In this document: one piece after another, positions 26,471 to 35,097 of the stretch
Numbering within the stretch: the first letter of the stretch is position 1
How the letters are laid out: each line of letters begins with the position of its first letter
DNA from: Ochrobactrum vermis
Lineage (GTDB): Bacteria > Pseudomonadota > Alphaproteobacteria > Rhizobiales > Rhizobiaceae
NCBI RefSeq assembly: GCF_002975205.1
Contig: NZ_PCOC01000001.1
Location: 2,532,001 to 2,596,000, forward strand
Direction of reading: 5' to 3'
Length of the DNA: 64,000 nucleotides
Translations under genes and position numbers: made by a program
Notes under the pieces: generated by a model
Database searches by the model: none
The model's input: the letters and a program-made list of their open reading frames with translations, nothing else
What the model was told of the DNA's origin: nothing

Positions 26471-27715
26471 ATGGCCGCCCGGAAGAAGCAGGAAGCAGCA
26501 CGCAGTAACGATGTAGTGATTGCAGGCGGCGGCTATGTCGGGCTCGTCACGGCAGTTGCGATCAAATCAGCGGCGCCACACCTTTCCGTCACCGTGATCG
26601 ACGGTGCACCGGCTGGCGCCTGGAAGAACGACCCGCGCGCGTCCTCCATTGCTGCCGCCGCTTCACGCATGCTCGACAAGCTTGGTTGCTGGCAGGCAAT
26701 CCTTCCCGAAGCCCAGCCCATCACGGAAATGGTCATCACCGATTCGCGTACCTCCGATCCCGTGCGTCCGGTATTCCTCACTTTCGAAGGTGAAGTCGAG
26801 CCCGGCGAACCCTTTGCCCATATGGTCGAAAACCGCGTCCTCAACACCGCCCTGCACAACAAGGCTGAAACGCTCGGAATCACCTTCCTTGAAGCCACCA
26901 GCGTGGAGAATTTCAACACACTTCCAGAAGGGGTGACCGTCACTCTCTCCAATGGAGATACGCTTGAAACGCGTCTTCTGATTGCTGCCGATGGTGCACG
27001 CTCCCGCCTGCGCGATCTGGCTGGCATCAAAACCGTCAACTGGGACTACGGCCAGTCGGGTATCGTGTGCAATGTTGCTCATGAACTGCCGCATGGCGGA
27101 CGGGCCGACGAGCATTTTCTTCCAGCCGGTCCATTTGCGATCCTTCCATTGAACGGCAATCGCAGTTCGCTGGTCTGGACCGAGCGCACAACAGATGCCG
27201 AACGCCTCATCCGCGAAGACGACTTCGTGTTCGAGGCCGAACTCGAGCAGCGCTTCGGTCACCGTTTGGGTGCCCTGCATGTCGAAGGCCCCCGCCGCGC
27301 CTTTCCGCTCGGCCTGACGCTGGCGCGTGAATTCGTGAAGCCGCGCTTCGTTCTGGTGGGCGACGCGGCACACCGCATCCACCCCATTGCCGGGCAGGGT
27401 CTCAATCTCGGCTTCCGCGATGCGGCAGCAATTGCCGAGGTGGTGGTCGAAACAGACCGGTTAGGCCTCGACATCGGGTCGTTTGCCGCTCTGGAACGTT
27501 ACCAGTCCTGGCGTCGCTTCGACACCGTGCAGATGGGGGTAACGACGGATATTCTGACGAGGCTTTTCTCCAACGACCATCCGGCCGTCCGCTCGATCCG
27601 CGATATTGGTCTGGGGCTGGTCGACCGGGTACCGGCGTTGAAATCCTTTTTCATCAAACAGGCAGCCGGGCTTTCAGGCGATACCCCACGCCTGTTGAAA
27701 GGCCAGGCTATTTGA
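26471..27715 (+). CDS. UbiH/UbiF/COQ6-family FAD monooxygenase
   Basis: Flavin hydroxylase of ubiquinone biosynthesis type. The product has an N-terminal FAD loop (VVIAGGGYVGLVTA), the DG-type motif LLIAADGARSRLRDL near residue 170, and the second FAD motif FVLVGDAAHRIHPIAGQGLNLGFRD, the UbiH/COQ6 signature. Which ring position it hydroxylates cannot be told; alphaproteobacteria often use one UbiL-like enzyme for several. Starts at 26447 and 26465 exist in frame, but AAAGGA lies 7 nt before ATG 26471, the best spacing. The dispersed repeat occupies the upstream region, so the promoter is close to or inside it. Confidence 0.88.
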   Translation: MAARKKQEAARSNDVVIAGGGYVGLVTAVAIKSAAPHLSVTVIDGAPAGAWKNDPRASSIAAAASRMLDKLGCWQAILPEAQPITEMVITDSRTSDPVRPVFLTFEGEVEPGEPFAHMVENRVLNTALHNKAETLGITFLEATSVENFNTLPEGVTVTLSNGDTLETRLLIAADGARSRLRDLAGIKTVNWDYGQSGIVCNVAHELPHGGRADEHFLPAGPFAILPLNGNRSSLVWTERTTDAERLIREDDFVFEAELEQRFGHRLGALHVEGPRRAFPLGLTLAREFVKPRFVLVGDAAHRIHPIAGQGLNLGFRDAAAIAEVVVETDRLGLDIGSFAALERYQSWRRFDTVQMGVTTDILTRLFSNDHPAVRSIRDIGLGLVDRVPALKSFFIKQAAGLSGDTPRLLKGQAI

Positions 27716-27793
27716 TTTCTGGCTGGTTGCTGGAAGCCGTGGTCAAGCGCCCTATATCGGTAGCGGAATTCCCAACCGAGAGGAGAGCTTCCC

Positions 27794-28231
27794 ATGGACA
27801 GAAAAGCAACCGCCATCTGGCAGGGTACGCTGAAGGAAGGCAAAGGTACGCTTAACACGCAAAGCGGTGCACTGAAGGATCTTCCCTATGATTTCAAGGC
27901 TCGTTTTCAAGACGAAAGCGGTCGCTCCGGCACCAATCCGGAAGAACTTCTGGGCGCCGCTCACGCAGGCTGTTTCGCCATGCAGCTTTCCGCGCTTCTG
28001 ACGGAACACGGAACGCCACCGGAAAAACTGGAAGCCACTGCGGCAGTCACCGTCGGCCCCGCAGCAGGTGGTGGCTTTGAAATCAGCCGCAGCGCACTTA
28101 CGCTCAACGCCAACATTCCCGGAATCTCCGTCGAGGATTTTGAAGCGCTCGCCAATAAGGCCAAGCAGTCCTGCCCGCTCTCGAAAGCACTCGGCGCGAT
28201 TGAAGTGACACTGGATGCAAAACTGATCTGA
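27794..28231 (+). CDS. osmC: OsmC-family peroxiredoxin
   Basis: Thiol peroxidase for organic hydroperoxides. The 145-residue protein has both redox cysteines of the OsmC/Ohr fold: Cys60 in ELLGAAHAGCFAM and the one in KQSCPLSKAL near residue 127, plus GTNPEELLGAA. The start sequence (MDRKATAIWQGTLKEGKGTL) and short length fit the OsmC rather than the Ohr branch. A GAGAGGAG ribosome binding site precedes ATG 27794. It is a single gene ending at a GCAA-loop terminator. Confidence 0.93.
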   Translation: MDRKATAIWQGTLKEGKGTLNTQSGALKDLPYDFKARFQDESGRSGTNPEELLGAAHAGCFAMQLSALLTEHGTPPEKLEATAAVTVGPAAGGGFEISRSALTLNANIPGISVEDFEALANKAKQSCPLSKALGAIEVTLDAKLI

Positions 28232-28256
28232 ACAACTTCAAGACACGAAAACGATG

Positions 28257-28277
28257 AGCGGGCGCAAGCCCGCTTTT
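28257..28277 (+). terminator. Intrinsic terminator of osmC
   Basis: Perfect 7-bp stem AGCGGGC / GCCCGCT with a stable GCAA tetraloop followed by TTTT. It abuts the stop of the convergent VOC gene. Confidence 0.8.
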
Positions 28278-28649
28278 CTATTCGGGCAGGTGGCAGACAG
28301 CCTCGATATTGTGACCGTCCGGATCGGTCACGAAGGCGGCGTAATAATCGGGGTGATAATTCGTACGAAGCCCCGGCTTGCCGTTGTCTGCGCCACCGGC
28401 AGCGATGGCTGCTTCATAAAAGCGATCGACTTCCGAGCGGGTTCCCGCAGAAAAGGCGACATGCAAAACGCCTTCCAGTTTGGCGCCCTTCTGCTTGCCG
28501 ATCCAGAATTCCGGCTTGCCGTTGCGCCCATATCCGACCCAGTCGCCGAACTCCATGGCGCGGGAAATGCCCAGTGGGGCAAGTGCCTCATCATAGAACT
28601 TGCGCGACTTGGGCATGCTGGAAATGTTGAAACCGATGTGATCGAGCAT
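28278..28649 (-). CDS. VOC (glyoxalase/bleomycin-resistance) superfamily protein
   Basis: A 123-residue protein with the paired beta-alpha-beta-beta-beta modules of the VOC fold. The start MLDHIGFNISSMPKSRKFYDEAL contains the first metal-ligand-type His. The end has YYAAFVTDPDGHNIEAVCH with the usual glutamate. Members include glyoxalase I, dioxygenases and resistance proteins; the sequence looks like the broad lactoylglutathione-lyase-like group with no assigned substrate. ATG 28649 is used; an in-frame extension to 28682 is unlikely. Confidence 0.8.
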   Translation of the reverse strand: MLDHIGFNISSMPKSRKFYDEALAPLGISRAMEFGDWVGYGRNGKPEFWIGKQKGAKLEGVLHVAFSAGTRSEVDRFYEAAIAAGGADNGKPGLRTNYHPDYYAAFVTDPDGHNIEAVCHLPE

Positions 28650-28746
28650 GATTGCCCTGTCTCCGATGGACCTGTTCTCCAATGAGATATCGGTGCCGCT
28701 ACAAAGATCAAGCCTTCTACGAACACAACAAAGGTTCAGACAAAGA

Positions 28747-28776
28747 AAAAGGGGAAGGTTTGCACCTTCCCCTTTT
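28747..28776 (-). terminator. Intrinsic terminator of the sdhCDAB transcript
   Basis: Perfect 13-bp stem AAAAGGGGAAGGT / ACCTTCCCCTTTT with a 4-nt loop, and a T-rich tail on the minus strand. It lies just beyond the duplicated sdhB tail, 24 nt from that copy's stop, exactly where a terminator would follow an intact gene. Confidence 0.85.
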
Positions 28777-28800
28777 CATTCTTGCGGTCGATATTGCGAG

Positions 28801-28840
28801 TTACACGCGACGCTCGACCATCATCTTCTTGATTTCCGCA
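28801..28840 (-). pseudogene. Remnant of a second sdhB 3' end
   Basis: Forty bases that match the last 40 bases of sdhB (28898-28937) at 36 positions. Both copies encode [12 protein letters not shown] and a TAA stop. The four differences (Ala GCG/GCC, Val GTC/GTG, Glu GAG/GAA, Arg CGT/CGC) are all synonymous, so the copies diverged while each was coding. The remnant is separated from sdhB by 57 bp and followed by the operon terminator. It looks like the tail of an older sdhB allele left after homologous replacement or duplication-deletion. Confidence 0.85.
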
Positions 28841-28897
28841 CAAGTGGCGTGGAGGCAACAGGCCGAAAGGGATTGCAAAAACTGGCGATTGCCGCGC

Positions 28898-29677
28898 TTA
28901 CACGCGGCGTTCCACCATCATCTTCTTGATTTCGGCAATCGCCTTGGCAGGGTTCAGACCCTTCGGGCAGGTCTGCGCGCAATTCATGATCGTGTGGCAG
29001 CGATAGAGCCGGAACGGGTCCTCAAGATTGTCGAGGCGTTCGCCCTTGGCTTCGTCGCGGCTATCAATCAGCCAGCGATAGGCCTGAAGCAGCACAGCAG
29101 GTCCGAGATAACGGTCGCCGTTCCACCAATAGCTCGGGCACGAGGTCGAGCAGCAGGCGCACAGAATGCATTCATAAAGACCGTCGAGCTTCTGGCGGTC
29201 CTCATGGCTCTGCAGCCATTCTTTCTGCGGCTCCGGCGAAACCGTCTTGAGCCATGGCTCAATGGAACGGTGCTGGGCGTAAAAGTTGTTGAGGTCGGGA
29301 ACGAGGTCCTTGACCACCGGCATATGCGGCAGCGGGTAGACCTTGATAGCCCCCTTGATGTCGTCCATGCCCTTGGTGCAGGCCAACGTGTTGGCGCCGT
29401 CGATGTTCATCGCGCAGGAACCGCAAATGCCTTCACGGCACGAACGGCGCAGCGTCAGCGTCGGGTCGATCTTGTTCTTGATATAGAGCAGACCGTCCAG
29501 GACCATTGGGCCGCAATCGTCGCGATCGACATAGTAGGTGTCGATGCTCGGATTGGCGTCGTCATCCGGCGACCAGCGATAGATACGGAATTCGGTAACC
29601 CGCTTGGCACCGTCGGGGCGCGGCCAGGTCTTGCCCTCTTGCGGGCGCGAATTCTTGGGAAGTGCGAGTTCAACCAT
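28898..29677 (-). CDS. sdhB: Succinate dehydrogenase iron-sulfur subunit
   Basis: Passes electrons from SdhA flavin to ubiquinone through three Fe-S centres. The 259-residue subunit has the 2Fe-2S ligands CREGICGSC...C, then [16 protein letters not shown] and [21 protein letters not shown] for the 4Fe-4S and 3Fe-4S clusters. Last gene of sdhCDAB, 15 nt after sdhA. Its 3' end is duplicated as a 40-bp remnant at 28801, and the shared terminator lies beyond that remnant. Confidence 0.98.
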   Translation of the reverse strand: MVELALPKNSRPQEGKTWPRPDGAKRVTEFRIYRWSPDDDANPSIDTYYVDRDDCGPMVLDGLLYIKNKIDPTLTLRRSCREGICGSCAMNIDGANTLACTKGMDDIKGAIKVYPLPHMPVVKDLVPDLNNFYAQHRSIEPWLKTVSPEPQKEWLQSHEDRQKLDGLYECILCACCSTSCPSYWWNGDRYLGPAVLLQAYRWLIDSRDEAKGERLDNLEDPFRLYRCHTIMNCAQTCPKGLNPAKAIAEIKKMMVERRV

Positions 29678-29692
29678 TGCTCTTTCCCTTAA

Positions 29693-31534
29693 TCAGTAAA
29701 CGCGCTTCTTCGGCGCAATCTTGGCGAGGCTGATGCCGCCTTCCTCTTCCGTCGTCAACGGATCGAGGTGGACAGGGCGATAGTCAAGCTTGACCTTGCC
29801 ATCCGGCGACAGCCAGGACAGCGTGTGCTTGCGCCACTCGGCATCATTACGATCCGGGAAATCCTCATGCGCATGGGCGCCGCGGCTTTCCTGACGCGCT
29901 TCCGCCGAAACAACCGTCGTCAGCGCATTCGCCATCAGGTTTTCCAGCTCGAGCGTTTCGACCAGATCGGAGTTCCAGATCATCGAACGGTCGGTAACCT
30001 TGATGTCCGGCAGCTCTTTCCAGAGCTTTTCCATGCGCTCGACGCCCTGCTTGAGCGATTCCGACGTGCGGAACACGGCAGCGTCTTCCTGCATGGTACG
30101 CTGCATCTTCTCGCGCAGTTCCGCGGTCGGCTGGGAGCCATTGGCAAAACGCAGGCGATCAAAGCGTTCCATGATCTTGTCGCAGGCAGCGATGTCGAGG
30201 TCCGGAACCTTCGTATTGCGATCGATAACCTCACCGGCACGGATCGCAGCCGCACGGCCGAACACCACCAGATCGATCAGCGAGTTGGAACCGAGACGGT
30301 TTGCACCGTGCACCGAAGCGCAGCCCGCTTCGCCAACGGCCATCAGGCCGGGCTGTACGCGGTCCGGATCGGCTTCGGTCGGGTTCAGCACTTCGCCCCA
30401 GTAATTGGTCGGGATGCCGCCCATATTGTAGTGAACGGTCGGCAGAACCGGGATCGGTTCCTTGGTTACATCGACGCCTGCAAAAATCTTGGCCGACTCG
30501 GAGATACCCGGCAGGCGTTCGTGCAGAACCGCCGGATCAAGATGGTCGAGATGCAGGTAGATGTGGTCCTTGTTCTTGCCAACGCCGCGACCGGCGCGGA
30601 TTTCCATGGTCATGCAGCGTGAAACCACGTCACGCGAAGCAAGATCCTTGGCCGATGGCGCGTAGCGCTCCATGAAGCGCTCGCCTTCGGAGTTAACCAG
30701 ATAACCGCCTTCGCCGCGTGCACCCTCGGTAATCAGGCAGCCTGCACCATAGATGCCGGTCGGATGGAACTGAACGAATTCCATATCCTGAAGCGGAAGA
30801 CCAGCGCGTGCAGCCATGCCGCCGCCGTCGCCGGTGCAGGTATGCGCAGACGTTGCCGAGAAATAGGAACGGCCATAACCGCCCGTCGCCAGAACCACCA
30901 TCTTGGCGGAAAAGCGATGGATCGTGCCGTCATCGAGGTTCCACGCCACGACGCCGGTGCAGACACCGTCGGTCATGATGAGATCGAGCGCGAAATACTC
31001 GATGAAGAACTGCGCGTTGTTCTTCAGCGACTGGCCATAAAGCGTATGCAGGATCGCGTGGCCGGTACGGTCAGCGGCAGCGCAGGTGCGCTGAACCGGA
31101 GGGCCGTCGCCGAAATTCTGCATGTGGCCGCCGAACGGACGCTGATAAATCTTGCCTTCTTCGGTGCGCGAGAACGGCACGCCGTAATGCTCGAGCTCGT
31201 AGACGGCCGCAGGCGCTTCACGCGCCAGATACTCCATCGCATCGGTATCGCCGAGCCAGTCCGATCCCTTGACGGTATCGTACATATGCCACTGCCAGCT
31301 GTCCGGGCCCATATTCTTGAGCGAAGCGGCGATGCCGCCCTGTGCTGCAACCGTGTGCGAACGGGTTGGGAAAACCTTGGTGATGCAAGCCGTCTTCAGG
31401 CCCTGTTCGGCCATGCCGAGCGTTGCGCGCAGACCGGCACCGCCAGCTCCAACCACCACCACGTCGAACTTGTGATCGACATAGGTATATTTGCTTGCTG
31501 CGGCAGGCGCCGCATTATTTACTGCACTAGCCAT
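29693..31534 (-). CDS. sdhA: Succinate dehydrogenase flavoprotein subunit
   Basis: Oxidises succinate to fumarate in the TCA cycle and respiratory complex II. The 613-residue subunit has the FAD loop [17 protein letters not shown], the covalent-FAD segment [14 protein letters not shown], the active-site [19 protein letters not shown] with catalytic Arg region further on, and the C-terminal [19 protein letters not shown]. It lies 7 nt after sdhD and 15 nt before sdhB. Confidence 0.98.
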   Translation of the reverse strand: MASAVNNAAPAAASKYTYVDHKFDVVVVGAGGAGLRATLGMAEQGLKTACITKVFPTRSHTVAAQGGIAASLKNMGPDSWQWHMYDTVKGSDWLGDTDAMEYLAREAPAAVYELEHYGVPFSRTEEGKIYQRPFGGHMQNFGDGPPVQRTCAAADRTGHAILHTLYGQSLKNNAQFFIEYFALDLIMTDGVCTGVVAWNLDDGTIHRFSAKMVVLATGGYGRSYFSATSAHTCTGDGGGMAARAGLPLQDMEFVQFHPTGIYGAGCLITEGARGEGGYLVNSEGERFMERYAPSAKDLASRDVVSRCMTMEIRAGRGVGKNKDHIYLHLDHLDPAVLHERLPGISESAKIFAGVDVTKEPIPVLPTVHYNMGGIPTNYWGEVLNPTEADPDRVQPGLMAVGEAGCASVHGANRLGSNSLIDLVVFGRAAAIRAGEVIDRNTKVPDLDIAACDKIMERFDRLRFANGSQPTAELREKMQRTMQEDAAVFRTSESLKQGVERMEKLWKELPDIKVTDRSMIWNSDLVETLELENLMANALTTVVSAEARQESRGAHAHEDFPDRNDAEWRKHTLSWLSPDGKVKLDYRPVHLDPLTTEEEGGISLAKIAPKKRVY

Positions 31535-31541
31535 CGGGCTA

Positions 31542-31937
31542 TCAACCTCCGAAGCTCAGCTTGAGGATCGCGAAAACGCAGGCAAAACCGACCACCGCCG
31601 TAAAGAAGGTGTTCAGCATCACCAGCACGACCTTCATGCCTTCGCCATGCACATAATCTTCGATAATGACCTGCATGCCCAAACGCATGTGATAGACGCC
31701 CGTCAGAACGAACAGCGCCATGACAATGGCTGTAATGGGATGCGAGAGAGCAGCCCGGACTTCCGCATAGCTTGCGCCATTGAGCGAAATAACCAGACCG
31801 ATGAAAAACATGACCAGCGGCACCAGAGCGACCGCGCTCAGGCGCTGGTACCAGAAATGACCGGTGCCTTCCTTGGCCGACCCCAGACCCCGGACCTTGC
31901 CGAGCGGGGTGCGCATATCATTGTTCATACCGTTCAT
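31542..31937 (-). CDS. sdhD: Succinate dehydrogenase membrane anchor subunit
   Basis: A 131-residue anchor with three hydrophobic helices that, with SdhC, binds haem b and ubiquinone. Family features are the N-terminal [20 protein letters not shown] and the [19 protein letters not shown] segment with the conserved His and Asp-Tyr. The open frame runs far upstream across sdhC; I chose ATG 31937 ([12 protein letters not shown]), which follows GGAGCAGG, although ATG 31928 is nearly as good. It is 14 nt after sdhC. Confidence 0.94.
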   Translation of the reverse strand: MNGMNNDMRTPLGKVRGLGSAKEGTGHFWYQRLSAVALVPLVMFFIGLVISLNGASYAEVRAALSHPITAIVMALFVLTGVYHMRLGMQVIIEDYVHGEGMKVVLVMLNTFFTAVVGFACVFAILKLSFGG

Positions 31938-31951
31938 GAAACCTGCTCCCC

Positions 31952-32350
31952 TTAACGCACCGAATAGGCGACGACCCAGATGAGGATCGTGGCGATGACG
32001 GAGAAAACGACGGTCGCCCAGGCGATCTTCGAAGCGGTATGTTTTTCGAGGCCTGCGCCCGTATCCCAGATCAGGTGACGAACACCACCGGCCAGATGGT
32101 GCAGAAGCGCCCAGGTATAGCCGAACAGGATCAGACGACCGATCCATGACGAAAAAAATGCATTGACGAAGTTGAAGCACTCTTCGCTGACTGCAGCCGA
32201 GATCAGCCAGGCCGCCAGCAACAGGGTGCCGAAGTAAAGTGCACCGCCTGTGATGCGATGGACGATGGACATCGTCATCGTAATGACCGGCTTGTAGATG
32301 GACAGGTGCGGCGACAAAGGACGCTGGCGCGTTACAGTCGGTTGTGTCAT
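31952..32350 (-). CDS. sdhC: Succinate dehydrogenase cytochrome b556 subunit
   Basis: A 132-residue membrane subunit with three helices. RPLSPHLSIYKP and MSIVHRITGGAL form the quinone-site segment (conserved Ser/Arg), and LLHHLAGGVRHLIWDTG holds the haem-ligand His. ATG 32350 (MTQPTVTRQRPLSPH) is the normal family start; upstream in-frame codons are non-homologous. First gene of sdhCDAB; the promoter should lie in 32351-32600. Confidence 0.95.
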   Translation of the reverse strand: MTQPTVTRQRPLSPHLSIYKPVITMTMSIVHRITGGALYFGTLLLAAWLISAAVSEECFNFVNAFFSSWIGRLILFGYTWALLHHLAGGVRHLIWDTGAGLEKHTASKIAWATVVFSVIATILIWVVAYSVR

Positions 32351-32704
32351 GGCTCTGTAGGCTTCCCTGACGTTTCTCCCCGGCCACACCCCGCTGACGA
32401 AGATCAGCGAAGCAGCCAGGTTGCGGGTTCTCCCGAACCCTGGTTCGACGTCGCCCACAGCACAGGGAACCGGACTCTTGATCCCGCACCGGTACGACCT
32501 AAGAAAATATGGCTGGACCGTGACGTACGGCCCTATGTGGCGCTTTCTACTGCGCTTTTACCATCACGTCAAAGAAGCTTTTTCACGAAAAGACTAACAA
32601 TTGGTCGCACCTGGGCGACACATTCGCGTGATTGCGGCATTCAAACGATTGAAGGCCGCAATCAGCAAAAACATGTGTAATTTCATCCACTTTTGGGAAA
32701 TCGA
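32351..32704. other. Intergenic region upstream of sdhC with a long hairpin
   Basis: The 354 bp hold no gene. The left part should contain the sdh promoter; I could not fix -35/-10 boxes. At 32630-32663 there is a 15-bp stem (GATTGCGGC then TTCAA, paired with TTGAA then GCCGCAATC) with one A/G mismatch and an ACGA loop. It lies beyond the stop of the GNAT gene and may end or protect that mRNA, although no T-run follows. Confidence 0.6.
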
Positions 32705-33163
32705 TTAATTACCGAATCGAATCACGTAGCTCGACCAGTCGGCAGCCGTGGCAATCTGTTCATAGAGCTTGCGCCCGTCTTCCGGCGCGCGCGGCGCATT
32801 GAGCACCAGCTTGGACCAGCTGCGCTCTTCAGCCTTGTCGGCAAGCACGTCGATCAACGCCTTGGCTATGCCTTTCCCGCGATGATCGTGATGCACATAG
32901 ATATGGTCGACCTGCCCTGCACGCAGCCCGGTCACCGGCTCAGGCAGGTCGTAGAAAATCACGAAGCCGACCAGATTGCCGTCAACCCTGGCCCCCAGCG
33001 TTTCGGCAGCGCGATCCTGAAGCAGATGCTCGGCATAAAAATCGTCGGGACGGCGTGGTGCACCGCGCTTCAGCGCCTGCGCATAGCTTGCCAGCAGCGG
33101 TGCGAATTCGTGGGCATCACGCAGATGGAGGAGCGCAATATCGACGGCATGATCTTTGGTCAT
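32705..33163 (-). CDS. GNAT-family N-acetyltransferase
   Basis: A 152-residue GNAT domain: motif A is VDHIYVHHDHRGKGIAKALID (acetyl-CoA pyrophosphate loop HRGKGIA), preceded by LVGFVIFYDLPEP and followed by WSKLVLNAPRAPEDGRKLYEQ. Acceptor unknown. ATG 33163 (MTKDHAVDIALL) is chosen; the frame stays open upstream but that sequence is not GNAT-like. It is transcribed leftward, 354 bp upstream of sdhC and probably independent of it. Confidence 0.85.
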   Translation of the reverse strand: MTKDHAVDIALLHLRDAHEFAPLLASYAQALKRGAPRRPDDFYAEHLLQDRAAETLGARVDGNLVGFVIFYDLPEPVTGLRAGQVDHIYVHHDHRGKGIAKALIDVLADKAEERSWSKLVLNAPRAPEDGRKLYEQIATAADWSSYVIRFGN

Positions 33164-33326
33164 TGGACGTTCCTTGGCGTTTCCAGTTCTTCCGCCTGCA
33201 GCTTGCGAAGCAGTGCCGCACGGGAAGGCCGGTTCGATTTTAGCCAGCACGGATGACAAAGGTAAAGAAAGAGTTAAGATAGCCCTCATTCTCTTTGGGA
33301 TCATGCATGGTGAGGCTCGATCAACG

Positions 33327-33701
33327 ATGACAAACCGCGAACGGACGATGTTTGGCCTGGCTGTCGTCGGTGTTCTTGTTCTGACCGGCCCCGCACTGAC
33401 CCATCCCGCACTGGCCGACAATGCCATACGCTCTGTCGATGCGTCGGGAAATATTGTCATTCAGATGCCGGATAACGGCGCGAAGATCATCCGGGTCGGA
33501 GCGGCGCAAAAGACAGCCTCCCATTCGCCACAGCGCATCAAAGTGATGTCCGCACCGCGGGATCGCGCCGTCGCCTATGTCGTCGCCAGGCCCAACAGCG
33601 ATTGCGAAAGTGCAGTCGTACTGCACGGGCGCTCTTTCATGTTTGGGATCGATCGTGGGGAAACGCCAGTTCTCGACCATGCAGGCTGCGGCGATCGATA
33701 G
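33327..33701 (+). CDS. Small exported protein of unknown function
   Basis: I do not recognise a family. The 124-residue product starts with a clear signal peptide (MTNRERTMFGLAVVGVLVLTG, cleavage likely after ALA in HPALADNA). A beta-rich mature part of about 90 residues follows, with two cysteines (SDCESA and AGCGDR) that could form a disulphide in the periplasm. An alternative start at 33303 adds 8 residues. It is convergent with the diguanylate cyclase gene, 7 nt apart, and divergent from the GNAT gene. Confidence 0.65.
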   Translation: MTNRERTMFGLAVVGVLVLTGPALTHPALADNAIRSVDASGNIVIQMPDNGAKIIRVGAAQKTASHSPQRIKVMSAPRDRAVAYVVARPNSDCESAVVLHGRSFMFGIDRGETPVLDHAGCGDR

Positions 33702-33708
33702 GCTTCAT

Positions 33709-34914
33709 TCAACGCCCGGTCATTGAACGGAATTCCAGAACGTTTTCGTCGACCAGTATCGGCAGAGCGGTACGAACACAGTTGCGCCCGCCCTTCTTCG
33801 CTTCATAAAGCGCACCATCTGCCCGTTTGTAGAGATCGGAAAAAACGTCGTCGAATTCCATTTCTGCAACCCCGAAGCTCACAGTGAAATCAATCTCCCT
33901 GTTCTTGCCGTTAAGATGGATATCACGGCAGGCAAGTCGAGCCTTGTCGGCAAATCGCCATGCGGATTGAATCGTGTTTCCCGGCAAAATGACTGCGAAT
34001 TCCTCACCGCCTATGCGCGCGGCAATCCCGCCCTTGGCGCTGGCCGCCTTACGCAGTTCGGCAGAGAAAGCGGCAATGACGCGATCCCCCAACGCATGAC
34101 CATACGTGTCGTTGATTGCCTTGAAGTGATCGATATCGCACAGAACGAGTGACAGAGCCTGTCGCATACGTTTCGATTTTTCGATTGCAGCTTCCGCACG
34201 AAACTCGAAGCCGCGCCGGTTGAGCAGCGCCGAAAGCTGGTCCGTTTCCGAGCGGATCAGCATATTGGTGATCAGCTCCCGCATCAGGCTCAAAAGCAAA
34301 AGCAATCCGCCTGCAACCGAAAGAGCTGCCCCCATCGACTGCGAGAACATCGCATAGGTCGTATCGATATAGTCAGCCGGTTCAGCACCTGTGCCTCCCG
34401 ACAGCACGGCGATGACCGGTTTGAACAGAAAATGCACGGCGCTGATGCCGAACAGTACCGCCATCAAGGTATCGATGCCGTTGCAGTCCACCCGCAGTAT
34501 CACCCACACCGCAAGCAGCAACATGAGGACGTAGGGCGCCTGATAAAGCAGCATGCCGATCATCTGGCTGCGGGCAATGTCATATATGCCGTAGACCACC
34601 GCAAGCGACGTAATGGTCAGCAAACCGAGCGCAATCCACGGCACCGGTCGGGCATACATTCGGGCCAGACCGACGACCAGACAGGATAATGTCAGGTAAT
34701 AGGTTGTGAAGGCGAGCATATAGCCGAGACGGGGATTGGGAATGGAAGGCATGGCAAGCTCTGTCAGGAAGTAGAGCATTGCGAAAATGAAGCCAAAGGC
34801 GAAGACGGGCGCTGCAGCATTATCCCGCGCATAAACGGCTATGCCGAGAAATGCGAAAGCAAACAGACCGGAAACGGTCATGTTGATCAGGAGGATAAAG
34901 TCGGCCCCATTCAT
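33709..34914 (-). CDS. Membrane-bound GGDEF diguanylate cyclase
   Basis: Predicted to make cyclic di-GMP. The 401-residue product has seven to eight N-terminal membrane helices (to about residue 235) and a C-terminal GGDEF domain. That domain has DQLSALLNRRGFE, CDIDHFKAINDTYGHALGD (metal Asp and substrate loop), active-site GGEEF in RIGGEEFAVILP, and SFGVAEM...LYKRADGALYEAKKGGRN. The RxxD inhibitory site that normally lies five residues before GGEEF is absent (AKGG at that place), so product inhibition of the usual kind is unlikely. ATG 34914 (MNGADFILL) is chosen. Confidence 0.92.
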   Translation of the reverse strand: MNGADFILLINMTVSGLFAFAFLGIAVYARDNAAAPVFAFGFIFAMLYFLTELAMPSIPNPRLGYMLAFTTYYLTLSCLVVGLARMYARPVPWIALGLLTITSLAVVYGIYDIARSQMIGMLLYQAPYVLMLLLAVWVILRVDCNGIDTLMAVLFGISAVHFLFKPVIAVLSGGTGAEPADYIDTTYAMFSQSMGAALSVAGGLLLLLSLMRELITNMLIRSETDQLSALLNRRGFEFRAEAAIEKSKRMRQALSLVLCDIDHFKAINDTYGHALGDRVIAAFSAELRKAASAKGGIAARIGGEEFAVILPGNTIQSAWRFADKARLACRDIHLNGKNREIDFTVSFGVAEMEFDDVFSDLYKRADGALYEAKKGGRNCVRTALPILVDENVLEFRSMTGR

Positions 34915-35016
34915 CAATGCTCTTCCCCGCGCCGGCACTCAAAAGCTTCTCGATGCCAGCCCCCTTCTCTCCTTACAATCAAAGCGTGAAAAAGCTGCTA
35001 ATACACAGCCAAGAAA

Positions 35017-35042
35017 AAACCGCCGGGATGAACCGGCGGTTT
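35017..35042 (-). terminator. Intrinsic terminator of leuC
   Basis: Perfect 10-bp stem AAACCGCCGG / CCGGCGGTTT with a 6-nt loop and a TTTTT run on the minus strand, 56 nt beyond the leuC stop. Confidence 0.85.
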
Positions 35043-35097
35043 GATCTTTCCGGAAGCGTTCAGAAACGCTTCAAATGGCAGTCTTCGGTATGAAACC

